From contig DIFN01000074.1 in NCBI GenBank assembly GCA_002419145.1, positions 289 to 22,808 of the forward strand: a stretch of 22,520 nt of DNA. The letters run 5' to 3'. The notes beneath the pieces are model-generated. The model worked only from the letters and a program-made list of their open reading frames with translations, was not told where the DNA came from and did no database searches. This stretch comes from Mageeibacillus sp. UBA5747 (GTDB lineage: Bacteria > Bacillota > Clostridia > Saccharofermentanales > UBA5734). Positions 15,434 through 22,520 of the stretch are shown one piece after another. Position 1 is the stretch's first letter; the number at the start of each line of letters is the position of its first letter. The translations under genes and the position numbers were made by a program.

Positions 15434-15505
15434 TACCAGCTGGTGAGTGCCATTCATGCTTGCAAGCTCGATTGGCAAATGCTCTTTTGTCAACTGCAAC
15501 CGTAC

Positions 15506-15517
15506 TGCAATATTGCA
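15506..15517. promoter_or_regulatory. 12-bp perfect palindrome, candidate operator
   Basis: TGCAATATTGCA is its own reverse complement. It covers the -35 position of the promoter at 15530-15538. A further copy of ACTGCAA lies about 12 nt upstream of the one that opens the palindrome. A regulator binding here would block or recruit polymerase. Confidence 0.5.
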
Positions 15518-15529
15518 CCGGATGATCTG

Positions 15530-15538
15530 TGCTATAAT
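15530..15538 (+). promoter_or_regulatory. Extended -10 promoter of the PP2C-like/LysM gene
   Basis: TGC-TATAAT has a perfect -10 hexamer (15533-15538) with the TGn extension and no good -35. It lies 33 nt before the start codon, leaving a short leader with AGGAGG. Confidence 0.55.
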
Positions 15539-15571
15539 GTGAAACTGCACCAAACAGGAGGACTTGAACGT

Positions 15572-17002
15572 ATGTCTAAATCGCCCCACCCGGCGCTGAC
15601 TCGTCTGGCAGCGACCGTTACCGCCCGATATTTCCCCGGCAATGGCATTTTCGATGGTTATTACTTGGACGGCCGCCTGACTTCACGGCGTGAGCACCGG
15701 GCTTGTGACATAACCCTGGACCGGGAAGATCGCGGCTTTTTCTATGCTGCGTTTGCCCACCAGTCCGGGCACGGCCCAGAGGATCTGGTTTCAAACCGGG
15801 CTCATAAAGCTTTGGAGCGGATCCTCAATGATGTCAAGCAGAATCTGCGCAACATCGATGCGGAGATCAATGAACTTGCCGAATGTGCAGTCGAAATCGC
15901 CGGCCGCGGTTCTTTGCAGCAAGAAAATGCCCGCCAGCCTTATTTTGCCGGCATCATGGTCAAAGACGCCGAATTAGCTGCCATCACCATGGGACATGGC
16001 TGTGCCTACCTGTACCGCAATGATGCGCTGTACCCCCTGACACACGATGATATCGCTTTGGACCCGGTCGACTACCATGGCAAGCCGGTCCTGGGCCAGG
16101 ATATTTACTGCGCTGGAGTCGCTGGCACCGTTCGGTACTCCAATATTGCCCAGCTTCAGCCAGATGACTGCGTGATCGTATGCAACAAAGAAGTCATCAC
16201 CACCCTGGGCCAGCGCGAGATTTTGCGCTTGCTTTATGAGGCCGAAGACCAGGCTGACGCTGCCGGACTGATCATCACGGCTGCTTCAGCCAAGCTCCCG
16301 GGCGTTGCGATGCAGATCATTGCCTGCTTTGTGGAGTCTATCCGCTCGTCAGACAAACCTGCACGTCCCACTTCGACTCGTCTGGCTCCAGAGGGTGGAT
16401 TGTTTGGCCAGGCGACAGGTAAATTCAGTCAGGCCGCCAAACCTGCTGCAGCCAAAATACCGGATGAAGTCACGGCTGCCTCAGTTGCCCCGGCACATGC
16501 GGATGATCTCGATGAAGAAGAAACTCCCTATGACAAGGGCTACTTCGAACGACCCCGTAGTGAAAATAGCCGGATTCGCCGTCTCGCCCTGTACATGGTG
16601 ATTACAGCTGTGACCATCGGGGCTGTCTTTGCCATTTTCAACATGATTTTCGGCCAAGACGGCGGAACCACTGTGCCTTCTGAGACAACCGTCCAGACAG
16701 AGGCAACAGAGGAAACAGACGCAATCATCGTGACAGAACCAGAAGAATCAGCAGAAACGACGCTGGAAGAAACGACGCCCGAGGAGACCACGGCTGAGAC
16801 GACTCCCGAACCGACAGAGACCACGGCTTCGCCTGCCCAGGAAACCATCCACACCGTCAAATCGGGTGACACCTTCTATGCCATCGCTGTCAAATATTTT
16901 GGCGACGGATCGCAAGCCACCATTGACAAGATCAAGGACTATAATGGCATCACGTCGGACAATCTGCAGCTAGGCCAGAAAATCAAGATCCCACCCCAGT
17001 GA
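15572..17002 (+). CDS. Bitopic protein: degenerate PP2C-like domain, membrane helix, LysM domain
   Basis: ATG 15572 follows AGGAGG with a ten-nt spacer; the open frame before it is leader. The 476-residue protein has three parts. Residues about 1-265 resemble a PP2C-type phosphatase by layout: MGHGCAYLYRNDALYPLTHD corresponds to the family's central sheet, and LQPDDCVIVCNKEVITTLGQ to the GD..LLCSDGL segment. The metal-binding DGMGG and DG/DN positions read HQSGHG, CNKEV and PGVAMQ, so catalysis is doubtful. Residues about 337-358 are one membrane helix (LYMVITAVTIGAVFAIFNMI). Residues 364-420 are a Thr/Glu-rich linker. Residues 425-476 are a LysM domain (HTVKSGDTFYAIAVKYFG, then LQLGQKIKIP) that binds peptidoglycan. 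The basic residues before the helix place the N-terminal domain in the cytoplasm. A wall-sensing or scaffold role is inferred. Confidence 0.8.
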   Translation: MSKSPHPALTRLAATVTARYFPGNGIFDGYYLDGRLTSRREHRACDITLDREDRGFFYAAFAHQSGHGPEDLVSNRAHKALERILNDVKQNLRNIDAEINELAECAVEIAGRGSLQQENARQPYFAGIMVKDAELAAITMGHGCAYLYRNDALYPLTHDDIALDPVDYHGKPVLGQDIYCAGVAGTVRYSNIAQLQPDDCVIVCNKEVITTLGQREILRLLYEAEDQADAAGLIITAASAKLPGVAMQIIACFVESIRSSDKPARPTSTRLAPEGGLFGQATGKFSQAAKPAAAKIPDEVTAASVAPAHADDLDEEETPYDKGYFERPRSENSRIRRLALYMVITAVTIGAVFAIFNMIFGQDGGTTVPSETTVQTEATEETDAIIVTEPEESAETTLEETTPEETTAETTPEPTETTASPAQETIHTVKSGDTFYAIAVKYFGDGSQATIDKIKDYNGITSDNLQLGQKIKIPPQ

Positions 17003-17037
17003 ATGATGCCCCCGCACTCATGGTTAAATGAATTCCA

Positions 17038-17074
17038 AACACCCTGGATCCGGTCAAGAACCAGGGTGTTTTCA
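17038..17074 (+). terminator. Rho-independent terminator after the LysM gene
   Basis: A perfect 10-bp stem, AACACCCTGG (17038-17047) with CCAGGGTGTT (17061-17070), has a 13-nt loop and continues into TTTTC. The stop codon of the convergent DUF2298 gene (17072-17074) lies in the tail. Confidence 0.75.
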
Positions 17075-19510
17075 TGGGACCGGGGCTTCAACCCGGAAGA
17101 TGGCCAGGGTCGGTGCTTCAAAAACCACCGGGCCACAGGCAGACAGCAATTCTGTCTGCAGTTCATCGCCATAGGTGGTCCGTTCGATGCCTCCAATCAC
17201 GATGTAGGCAATCTGGTAACGGCGGAGCAGTTCCAACCTCTTGTTCTGATCGGTCGTGGTGTATAACAACCGCACATCATCCTGGCGCGGCTTGACAAGC
17301 TCGCCATAGGCGTTGGATCGGTCATGACGGGTGCGCCACAACCATTCGTGGGTTTCCCAGCCAATCACGGTCGGCAAACCGGTGAACGTGGCGATCCGCC
17401 CGGTATCGGTGTAACTGGGTCCGGCCGCCTCCAGGATCACCGGCTGACCCCTGACAGTGGCGTTCAGCCAGTTGATGGCCTGGATATCATCAGCGAGTTC
17501 ATCACTGGCTTCGCCTGCAACCTGGGGTGAATTTTTCCGGCCTAGCGGGGCCAGTCCATCGAGTCCCTGCTGTCTGGAGCTGGTCAGATCCCCGTACCAC
17601 TGCCGTATGGCCAGACCGGGAAACCACCCGGGCAGGATGAGCAAAAGTGACAACAAGACCACCGTCAACCGCTTCCTGGACCGCACCCAGACCAGACGTA
17701 CCAGGACATAACTCCAGCTCAGGCCAAGAAGAACAAATGCCTGGTAGGTGAACTTGAACATGGTGTTGGCCCGCTTGTATTCACCCGCATAGATGTCGAC
17801 AACGTAGAAAATTTCCGGGGCCAGGATCAGGACCAGCCCGTAGATCCACAAGCCAATGGCCAGTCCATCGACGGGCAGGAACGACTGGCGCGCTTTGCGG
17901 GTGGCAACCAGAGCCAGACAGCCGACAAAGCCTGCCAGAAGATGCGGCCCCCACAGCACGAGAATTTGCCAGAGGGGTGTCCGGGCAGTGCTCAAGGCTA
18001 TCTGGCTGCTCATGGGTTCAAAATGAATCTGGAAAGGGACTGTCAGCAGGAAGGCTGTAGCCAGGATCGTGAGCAACTGGATGGCAGTCCGGCGAATCGC
18101 AGCCAACAAGGCTGTGACTGGTTCTTGAGCTGAGCGGCTCAAAGCGTGTCCTGCCAGCAGGACAACCCCTGACACGGGCAGATAGATGATGAAATCCCAG
18201 TAGTTCTGCATCATGAAAATGGCCAGGCAACAGCCAAGTGCCCAGATTTCGGGCTGGATGAGGATAGCGTGCCATTCCTGACCGATGGTTCGGCGTGAAA
18301 ACGACATAGAACCCGCCGAATGGATCTCCTGACTGTCCGCACTGGTTGTGGTCCGGGCAAAAATGTTTAACAGCAGGAGCAAAAAGAGCAGGACGACCGT
18401 CAGATTGATGACGTGGGCATGCAAATCGGACACCAGATAGGAGTAAATGGGGAACTCATGGATCGTTTTGTCGGCGGTTTCCGGATTGTAGCCGATGAAT
18501 CGAGTGGCATTGGGAAACCAGTATGCCTGGCCAGTGTTGCCAACTGTTAAACCGCGATCTGCCAGCCAGTTCAGGATCGGTTTGCCCGGCCCGTGCTCAC
18601 TGTAAAAAAATGCATGACTGTTGCCGCCCAGATTGACCAGGAACAAGGCCAAAAGGCCACCGGCTGCTTCCAGCAGATGGGCCAGGCGCGAACCTGGCTG
18701 GATTTGGGCCAGATTGGACCCGGGTACAGATTGAGACGATGCTTTCAAGGCCAGGCGGACCATGCTGGCACCCAGGACCAGACTGAGACTGGCTCCAAAA
18801 GCCCACAGCGTTGCCATGCCCAGATTGTAGGCCACTGGTGTCGAAAGCCCTGAAAAGCGAGTCAGCATGGCATAGGTGTACTGTCCGAAATAGTAGTAAT
18901 TGATCGTTTCACCCGACAGCCAGGGATCCAGGGCTGGCAAACCAGGACTGCGCAGGATGCTGTTGATGAAGGCGACATTCATGAATTTTTCCAGGCTGTC
19001 GAGTGCGGGCTTGAACGAACGCAAGTAAGCACCGGCCAGCAGCAGCCCGCTAAAAAAGAGCTCGGAAAAAGCGGCCCCCAGGAGTTGGCGATCTGGACTG
19101 ACCGCAGAATCTGGCTGGAAAAGAAATCTTGCACTGGATATCCAGACCAAGGCAGAAAGGAACAGGAACAGGGTTACAAGGGACCCGGTGGTCAGGCCCA
19201 GACGGAAGAGATAGCCTGTTTGCCAATGAACCAGGGCCATCAGGAAAAGTCCGGCTGCCTTGGCTGGCAGGTACGCCCGGCCCGGTGCGACCTGACCAAT
19301 GAGGCGCAGGGCCAGGGGCCAGGCCATGAACCCGAGTGCCAGCAAGACCAGCCACCAACGCAGAAAGGCGACCGCATCCGTGCCCAGCACACCATAAGCA
19401 ACGCCTGGAACCAGGAATAGAACCCCGGCCCAGGCGATCAGGACCCGTAAAAAGCGGCTGAATCGACCCGCAGCCAACGGACCCGTTCGGATATCCGGCG
19501 CGCCGGACAT
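17072..19510 (-). CDS. DUF2298 (YYY) polytopic membrane protein
   Basis: This 812-residue protein has a long series of hydrophobic helices from residue about 22 to 660, then a soluble C-terminal part of about 150 residues. Family marks are ETINYYYFGQYTYAML (about residues 200-213), the YYY motif, and FPIYSYLVSDLHAHVINL (about 350-367). It matches DUF2298 (PF10060, TIGR03662 type), known from Chloroflexi, archaea and scattered anaerobes. Polytopic form, conserved acidic and His residues in outer loops, and the C-terminal domain recall GT-C glycosyltransferases, so a lipid-linked sugar transferase role is plausible but unproven. The start ATG (19508-19510) lies two nt after the stop codon of the DUF1015 gene and has no strong ribosome binding site, which suggests translational coupling. 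Confidence 0.85.
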   Translation of the reverse strand: MSGAPDIRTGPLAAGRFSRFLRVLIAWAGVLFLVPGVAYGVLGTDAVAFLRWWLVLLALGFMAWPLALRLIGQVAPGRAYLPAKAAGLFLMALVHWQTGYLFRLGLTTGSLVTLFLFLSALVWISSARFLFQPDSAVSPDRQLLGAAFSELFFSGLLLAGAYLRSFKPALDSLEKFMNVAFINSILRSPGLPALDPWLSGETINYYYFGQYTYAMLTRFSGLSTPVAYNLGMATLWAFGASLSLVLGASMVRLALKASSQSVPGSNLAQIQPGSRLAHLLEAAGGLLALFLVNLGGNSHAFFYSEHGPGKPILNWLADRGLTVGNTGQAYWFPNATRFIGYNPETADKTIHEFPIYSYLVSDLHAHVINLTVVLLFLLLLLNIFARTTTSADSQEIHSAGSMSFSRRTIGQEWHAILIQPEIWALGCCLAIFMMQNYWDFIIYLPVSGVVLLAGHALSRSAQEPVTALLAAIRRTAIQLLTILATAFLLTVPFQIHFEPMSSQIALSTARTPLWQILVLWGPHLLAGFVGCLALVATRKARQSFLPVDGLAIGLWIYGLVLILAPEIFYVVDIYAGEYKRANTMFKFTYQAFVLLGLSWSYVLVRLVWVRSRKRLTVVLLSLLLILPGWFPGLAIRQWYGDLTSSRQQGLDGLAPLGRKNSPQVAGEASDELADDIQAINWLNATVRGQPVILEAAGPSYTDTGRIATFTGLPTVIGWETHEWLWRTRHDRSNAYGELVKPRQDDVRLLYTTTDQNKRLELLRRYQIAYIVIGGIERTTYGDELQTELLSACGPVVFEAPTLAIFRVEAPVP

Positions 19511-19512
19511 GG

Positions 19513-20817
19513 TCAGCGGATCCGCCTGCTCTCGAAATAATAGCGCTTTTCGAAAGCTTCTCCCATGGAGAAGGTTTTGCGTGGCAAGATGCCGTCCCGG
19601 GCGATGATGCCAAAAAATTCCGATTTGTCCAGCGCAGGAAGCAGCAGCCCGACAGCGCCTTTTCCGGCCAGATCTTGCACCACCTCTTTGCCATGAATGT
19701 AGTCGATGCGGACGTCAGGATGCCGGATCACCAGGTCATCCAGCATCGCCTGGATCGCACCGACGGTCAGCTCGCCTGGTAATAGTGGCACCGAGAGATC
19801 TGTTCTGAAACCAGGGCCATAGACCGGGACAGACTCGGTGAGAATCTGGTCCGGATGAGTCGCGGCTTGGCATTTTTTCTTGAAGAAGCGATCGGCGTGG
19901 TCCAGGAACTGTTCGAAATCGACTTGGAACACAGCGCGGTGGATCGGCTCAAAATCGAGCCCTTGGTCATGAATGTTGATGACTTCGGCTAAAGCATAGC
20001 GCGCTGGATGGTCTAAAGCGACGTCAGATTTAATGCTGTCCCAGTGGGCTTTGGCGGTGGCCAGGGAATGATTGCCATCGCCGACAGCAAAAAGCAGGCC
20101 GTATTCCCTGAGCGAAGCCAACTGGCTCAGCGCCATGCATGCGTCTGCCACCAAGCTGCTCTCGGCTGGTATGTGCCAGCCCGTGATAAAACCGCCATCT
20201 TGTGCCAGCTCGGTCGCATACAGAGGCACGTGGCTGGCTAAAGCTGTGTAAAGAGGTTCGATCACGGTCCTGCCCGGATCATCAATCAGCAACTGGACAT
20301 GGGGTAATTCCAGGAGGGCATCTTTGCGGATGGCCTGACGAGGTGGAATGCGGTCCAGGACCGTTCCTTCCGTGGCCCGGGTCAGCTCCCGGTTGCCGGG
20401 CATAAAGTCATACCGCTCAAGATCGATGGCAATCAGGAGGCCTTTACGACTCGGATGCAGGCGGGTCGCCCGTTCGATGAGCATACAGCCAGGGGCCAGG
20501 GGGACCAGGATGCCTTGGGCTAGATAGTCCGCCATGGTCTGGTTGATCCGGGCGATGCGGTTTGCGACGGGTTGGTCCCCGGGATGTTCCAGATAGATTT
20601 CCGGCAAAACCAGACGCAGGGTGGAAGGGGCATCACCCACAAAAGCCTCTGCTTGTTGCCAGTAGTCTGGCTGGGAGGTGTACTGGTCACAGGCCACAAC
20701 AGCCCAACGGGCCAGATCAATGCCTTCTTTGGGCACATACAGTTCAGGAATGGCAACGCCCAGAGATTGGGTCAGGCTATACAGTTGATCACTCATGGCA
20801 GGATTTGTCTGAGTCAT
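19513..20817 (-). CDS. DUF1015 family protein
   Basis: This 434-residue cytoplasmic protein of the DUF1015 (PF06245) family has no membrane segment. Its ATG (20815-20817) follows AGAGG with a nine-nt spacer; an ATG seven codons later is the alternative. Typical marks are AVVACDQYTSQPDYW near residue 40, LFAVGDGNHSLATAKAHW at about 238-254, and the C-terminal LPRKTFSMGEAFEKRYYFES. The DGNHS box is placed like the DGHHR box of other family members, which resembles the ParB/sulfiredoxin-fold kinase motif, so nucleotide-dependent chemistry is possible. In other anaerobes the family is often found near serA and serC; here those genes lie about 10 kb away. It is the first gene of an operon with the DUF2298 gene. 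The function is not established. Confidence 0.88.
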   Translation of the reverse strand: MTQTNPAMSDQLYSLTQSLGVAIPELYVPKEGIDLARWAVVACDQYTSQPDYWQQAEAFVGDAPSTLRLVLPEIYLEHPGDQPVANRIARINQTMADYLAQGILVPLAPGCMLIERATRLHPSRKGLLIAIDLERYDFMPGNRELTRATEGTVLDRIPPRQAIRKDALLELPHVQLLIDDPGRTVIEPLYTALASHVPLYATELAQDGGFITGWHIPAESSLVADACMALSQLASLREYGLLFAVGDGNHSLATAKAHWDSIKSDVALDHPARYALAEVINIHDQGLDFEPIHRAVFQVDFEQFLDHADRFFKKKCQAATHPDQILTESVPVYGPGFRTDLSVPLLPGELTVGAIQAMLDDLVIRHPDVRIDYIHGKEVVQDLAGKGAVGLLLPALDKSEFFGIIARDGILPRKTFSMGEAFEKRYYFESRRIR

Positions 20818-20883
20818 TTCAGGGTACCTCTTTTACGGAATCGATTGGCAGGCGAGCTGCAGATTCGAATGGATCCAAGGCAG

Positions 20884-20892
20884 ATTTTATCA
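20884..20892 (-). promoter_or_regulatory. Extended -10 promoter of the DUF1015-DUF2298 operon
   Basis: The minus strand reads TGA-TAAAAT (complement of 20884-20892), the same extended -10 as proposed for serC, 67 nt before the start codon. The -35 is poor. Confidence 0.4.
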
Positions 20893-20897
20893 TAGAT

Positions 20898-20930
20898 CCA
20901 GGCCTGGTAGTCGAGATTTTCCAGGCCTGT
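20898..20930. repeat. Two copies of the palindrome CAGGCCTG between divergent promoters
   Basis: CAGGCCTG occurs at 20899-20906 and 20922-20929, 23 bp apart, between the DUF1015 and alaS promoters. Each is a perfect 8-bp palindrome; the first extends to CCAGGCCTGG. The two could be operators or pair as a hairpin. Confidence 0.5.
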
Positions 20931-20958
20931 TGCCGCCTTTGGCGGATTCGTGTAAACT
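20930..20958 (+). promoter_or_regulatory. Candidate promoter of alaS
   Basis: TTGCCG (20930-20935) and TAAACT (20953-20958) are 17 nt apart, each matching four of six consensus bases. The start codon lies 62 nt downstream; the leader is too short for a T-box. Confidence 0.35.
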
Positions 20959-21019
20959 ATTGCGGATAATAAAAGTCCAGTTGTGAAGGCAAAAAATCCG
21001 GCAAGGAGAAGTGACCATC

Positions 21020-22520
21020 ATGCAGCCATTGAGTCTTAATGTCATCCGGGAGAAATTCCTGGCTTTCTTTGAATCCAAAGATCATCTGCGCCTGCCCAGT
21101 TTCCCGCTGGTGCCCAAAAATGACCCATCGATCCTTCTGATCAATGCGGGCATGACCCCGCTCAAACCTTATTTCACCGGCGCTGAAACACCGCCCGCAT
21201 CACGGGTCACCACTTGCCAGAAATGCATTCGCACACCGGACATCGAGCGCGTCGGCAAGACCAGCCGCCACGGCACCTATTTCGAGATGCTGGGTAATTT
21301 CTCGTTTGGCGACTATTTCAAAAAGGAAATCATCCCCTGGGCTTGGGAGTTTTGCACGAAAGTGATGGAAATCCCCGCTGATCGCCTGTTTGTCACCGTC
21401 TACCTTGAGGATGATGAGGCGTATGACATCTGGCACCAGGATGTCGGTCTGCCAGAATCCAAGATTTTCCGCCTGGGCAAGGCGGACAATTTCTGGGAGC
21501 ATGGTACGGGCCCCTGCGGCCCCTGCTCGGAGATCTATTTTGACCGTGGCGAGGAATACGGCTGTGACAGCCCGACTTGCCAGGTTGGCTGCGATTGCGA
21601 CCGCTACGTTGAGTTCTGGAACCTGGTCTTCACCCAGTTCAACAAAGAAGAAGATGGCAGCTATACCCCCCTGGCCAAGAAAAACATTGACACCGGTGCT
21701 GGACTGGAGCGTTTTGCCGTCATCATGCAGGGCGTAGGCAATCTGTTCGAAGTCGATACCGTCCGAGCCATTCTGGACTATGTCTGTGCCAAGGCCCATG
21801 TCCAGTACGGTCAGGACGAAAAGACTGACGTGGCGATCCGGGTCATCACCGACCACATCCGTAGCACGACCATGATGATCTCAGACGGTATCATTCCGTC
21901 CAACGAGGGACGAGGCTATGTTCTGCGCCGCCTGTTGCGCCGTGCGGCTCGTTTCGGCCGCCTGCTCGGCATTGACAAACCTTTCCTGTACGACGTCTGC
22001 TCCATCGTGGTGCGCGAATCCAAATCCGCTTATCCGGAACTCGAGATCCGTCAGGATTACATCACCAAGGTCATCCGCACAGAGGAAGAACGTTTTGCCG
22101 AGACCATCGCCCAGGGCATGTCCATTCTCGAGCAGATGATCGACAAGTCCCGTGCCGACGGCCAGGTCCGCCTGCCAGGTGAGGACGTCTTCAAGCTCCA
22201 CGATACCTATGGTTTCCCGCTCGACCTGACCCGGGAAATCGCTGCGGAACAAGGCCTCGAGCTCGACGAAGAGGGCTTCCATGCTGAAATGAACCGGCAA
22301 AAAGACATGGCCCGCAAAGCCTTGCGGGAGAAGGCCGGTTCCGCCTGGGGCCAGGGCAGTTTGCCAGAAGGCGTGGATCGCACAGTGGCGACCTTGTTCA
22401 CCGGCTACGACACCTTGGCAGATGAGGGTGTGATCAAAGCCATCCTGGTGACTGACGAGGCCAGTGAAACCCTCGGCCTTTCAGATCTGGCCGTGGAAAA
22501 CCAGAAAATCACCCTGATCA
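21020..22520 (+). CDS. alaS: Alanine-tRNA ligase, 3' partial
   Basis: The enzyme charges tRNA-Ala with alanine. ATG 21020 follows AAGGAG with a ten-nt spacer, and the frame MQPLSLNVIREKFLAFF stays open to the right edge. About 500 of the usual 870-880 residues are present. Visible family features are LPSFPLVPKNDPSILLINAG and MTPLKPYFTG near the start, CIRTPDIERVGKTSRHGTYF with EMLGNFSFGDYFKKE (class II motif 2), NIDTGAGLERFAVIMQG, and the motif 3 region IIPSNEGRGYVLRRLLRRA. The tRNA-recognition part begins in the last third shown (LHDTYGFPLDLTREIA). The editing domain with its zinc-binding HxxxH and the C-Ala domain lie beyond the window. The gene looks normal so far. Confidence 0.97.
   Translation, partial: MQPLSLNVIREKFLAFFESKDHLRLPSFPLVPKNDPSILLINAGMTPLKPYFTGAETPPASRVTTCQKCIRTPDIERVGKTSRHGTYFEMLGNFSFGDYFKKEIIPWAWEFCTKVMEIPADRLFVTVYLEDDEAYDIWHQDVGLPESKIFRLGKADNFWEHGTGPCGPCSEIYFDRGEEYGCDSPTCQVGCDCDRYVEFWNLVFTQFNKEEDGSYTPLAKKNIDTGAGLERFAVIMQGVGNLFEVDTVRAILDYVCAKAHVQYGQDEKTDVAIRVITDHIRSTTMMISDGIIPSNEGRGYVLRRLLRRAARFGRLLGIDKPFLYDVCSIVVRESKSAYPELEIRQDYITKVIRTEEERFAETIAQGMSILEQMIDKSRADGQVRLPGEDVFKLHDTYGFPLDLTREIAAEQGLELDEEGFHAEMNRQKDMARKALREKAGSAWGQGSLPEGVDRTVATLFTGYDTLADEGVIKAILVTDEASETLGLSDLAVENQKITLI

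Noticed and set aside
15434..15475. Short palindromes CCAGCTGG and GCTTGCAAGC after cca as a terminator
   Set aside because: Each is only 8-10 bp without a loop or T-run, so no terminator can be claimed.

Overview
The window reads as chromosome of a Gram-positive-type anaerobe, most likely a Bacillota/Clostridia relative of about 55% GC. Supporting traits are strong GGAGG-type ribosome binding sites, a LytR-CpsA-Psr cell-wall ligase, a flavodiiron/iron-sulfur-repair stress cluster, a Cthe_2159-like beta-helix protein, and a bitopic LysM protein. The placement is inferred from gene content, not from a marker phylogeny. I see no rRNA, tRNA, CRISPR array, transposase or integrase.

Region 1 (1-5 kb) is an accessory and partly decayed stretch. 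It opens with the 3' part of a secreted beta-helix carbohydrate-binding protein and its terminator. Next come a small SHOCT protein whose frame is broken at a T7 run, remnants of an aldo/keto reductase, and the C-terminal remnant of an AlbA/RecG-like ATP-binding regulator carrying two single-base frameshifts. An apparently intact nitrosative/oxidative stress module follows: an FNR-type regulator with four cysteines arranged as in E. coli FNR, then a RIC/ScdA di-iron repair protein whose leader holds a 9/10 FNR box at a predicted -41.5, then a flavodiiron protein. The flavodiiron gene is split by an out-of-frame deletion that removes the last di-iron ligand.

Region 2 (5-10.2 kb) is ordinary chromosome. 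A MATE exporter (minus strand) is divergent from a LytR-CpsA-Psr protein. After these come serC and serA, overlapping by 8 nt, which carry out the first two steps of serine synthesis from 3-phosphoglycerate.

Region 3 (10.2-17 kb) holds envelope-associated genes: a DUF2207 membrane protein, a convergent membrane-anchored seven-repeat RCC1 propeller with a fibronectin-III-like tail, the CCA-adding enzyme, and a bitopic protein that joins a degenerate PP2C-like cytoplasmic domain to an extracellular LysM domain.

Region 4 (17-22.5 kb) has a minus-strand operon of a DUF1015 protein followed by a large DUF2298 (YYY) polytopic membrane protein, divergent from alaS, which runs off the right edge. 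The most promising leads are the FNR/RIC/flavodiiron module with its natural lesion, the pseudophosphatase-LysM protein, and the anchored RCC1 protein.
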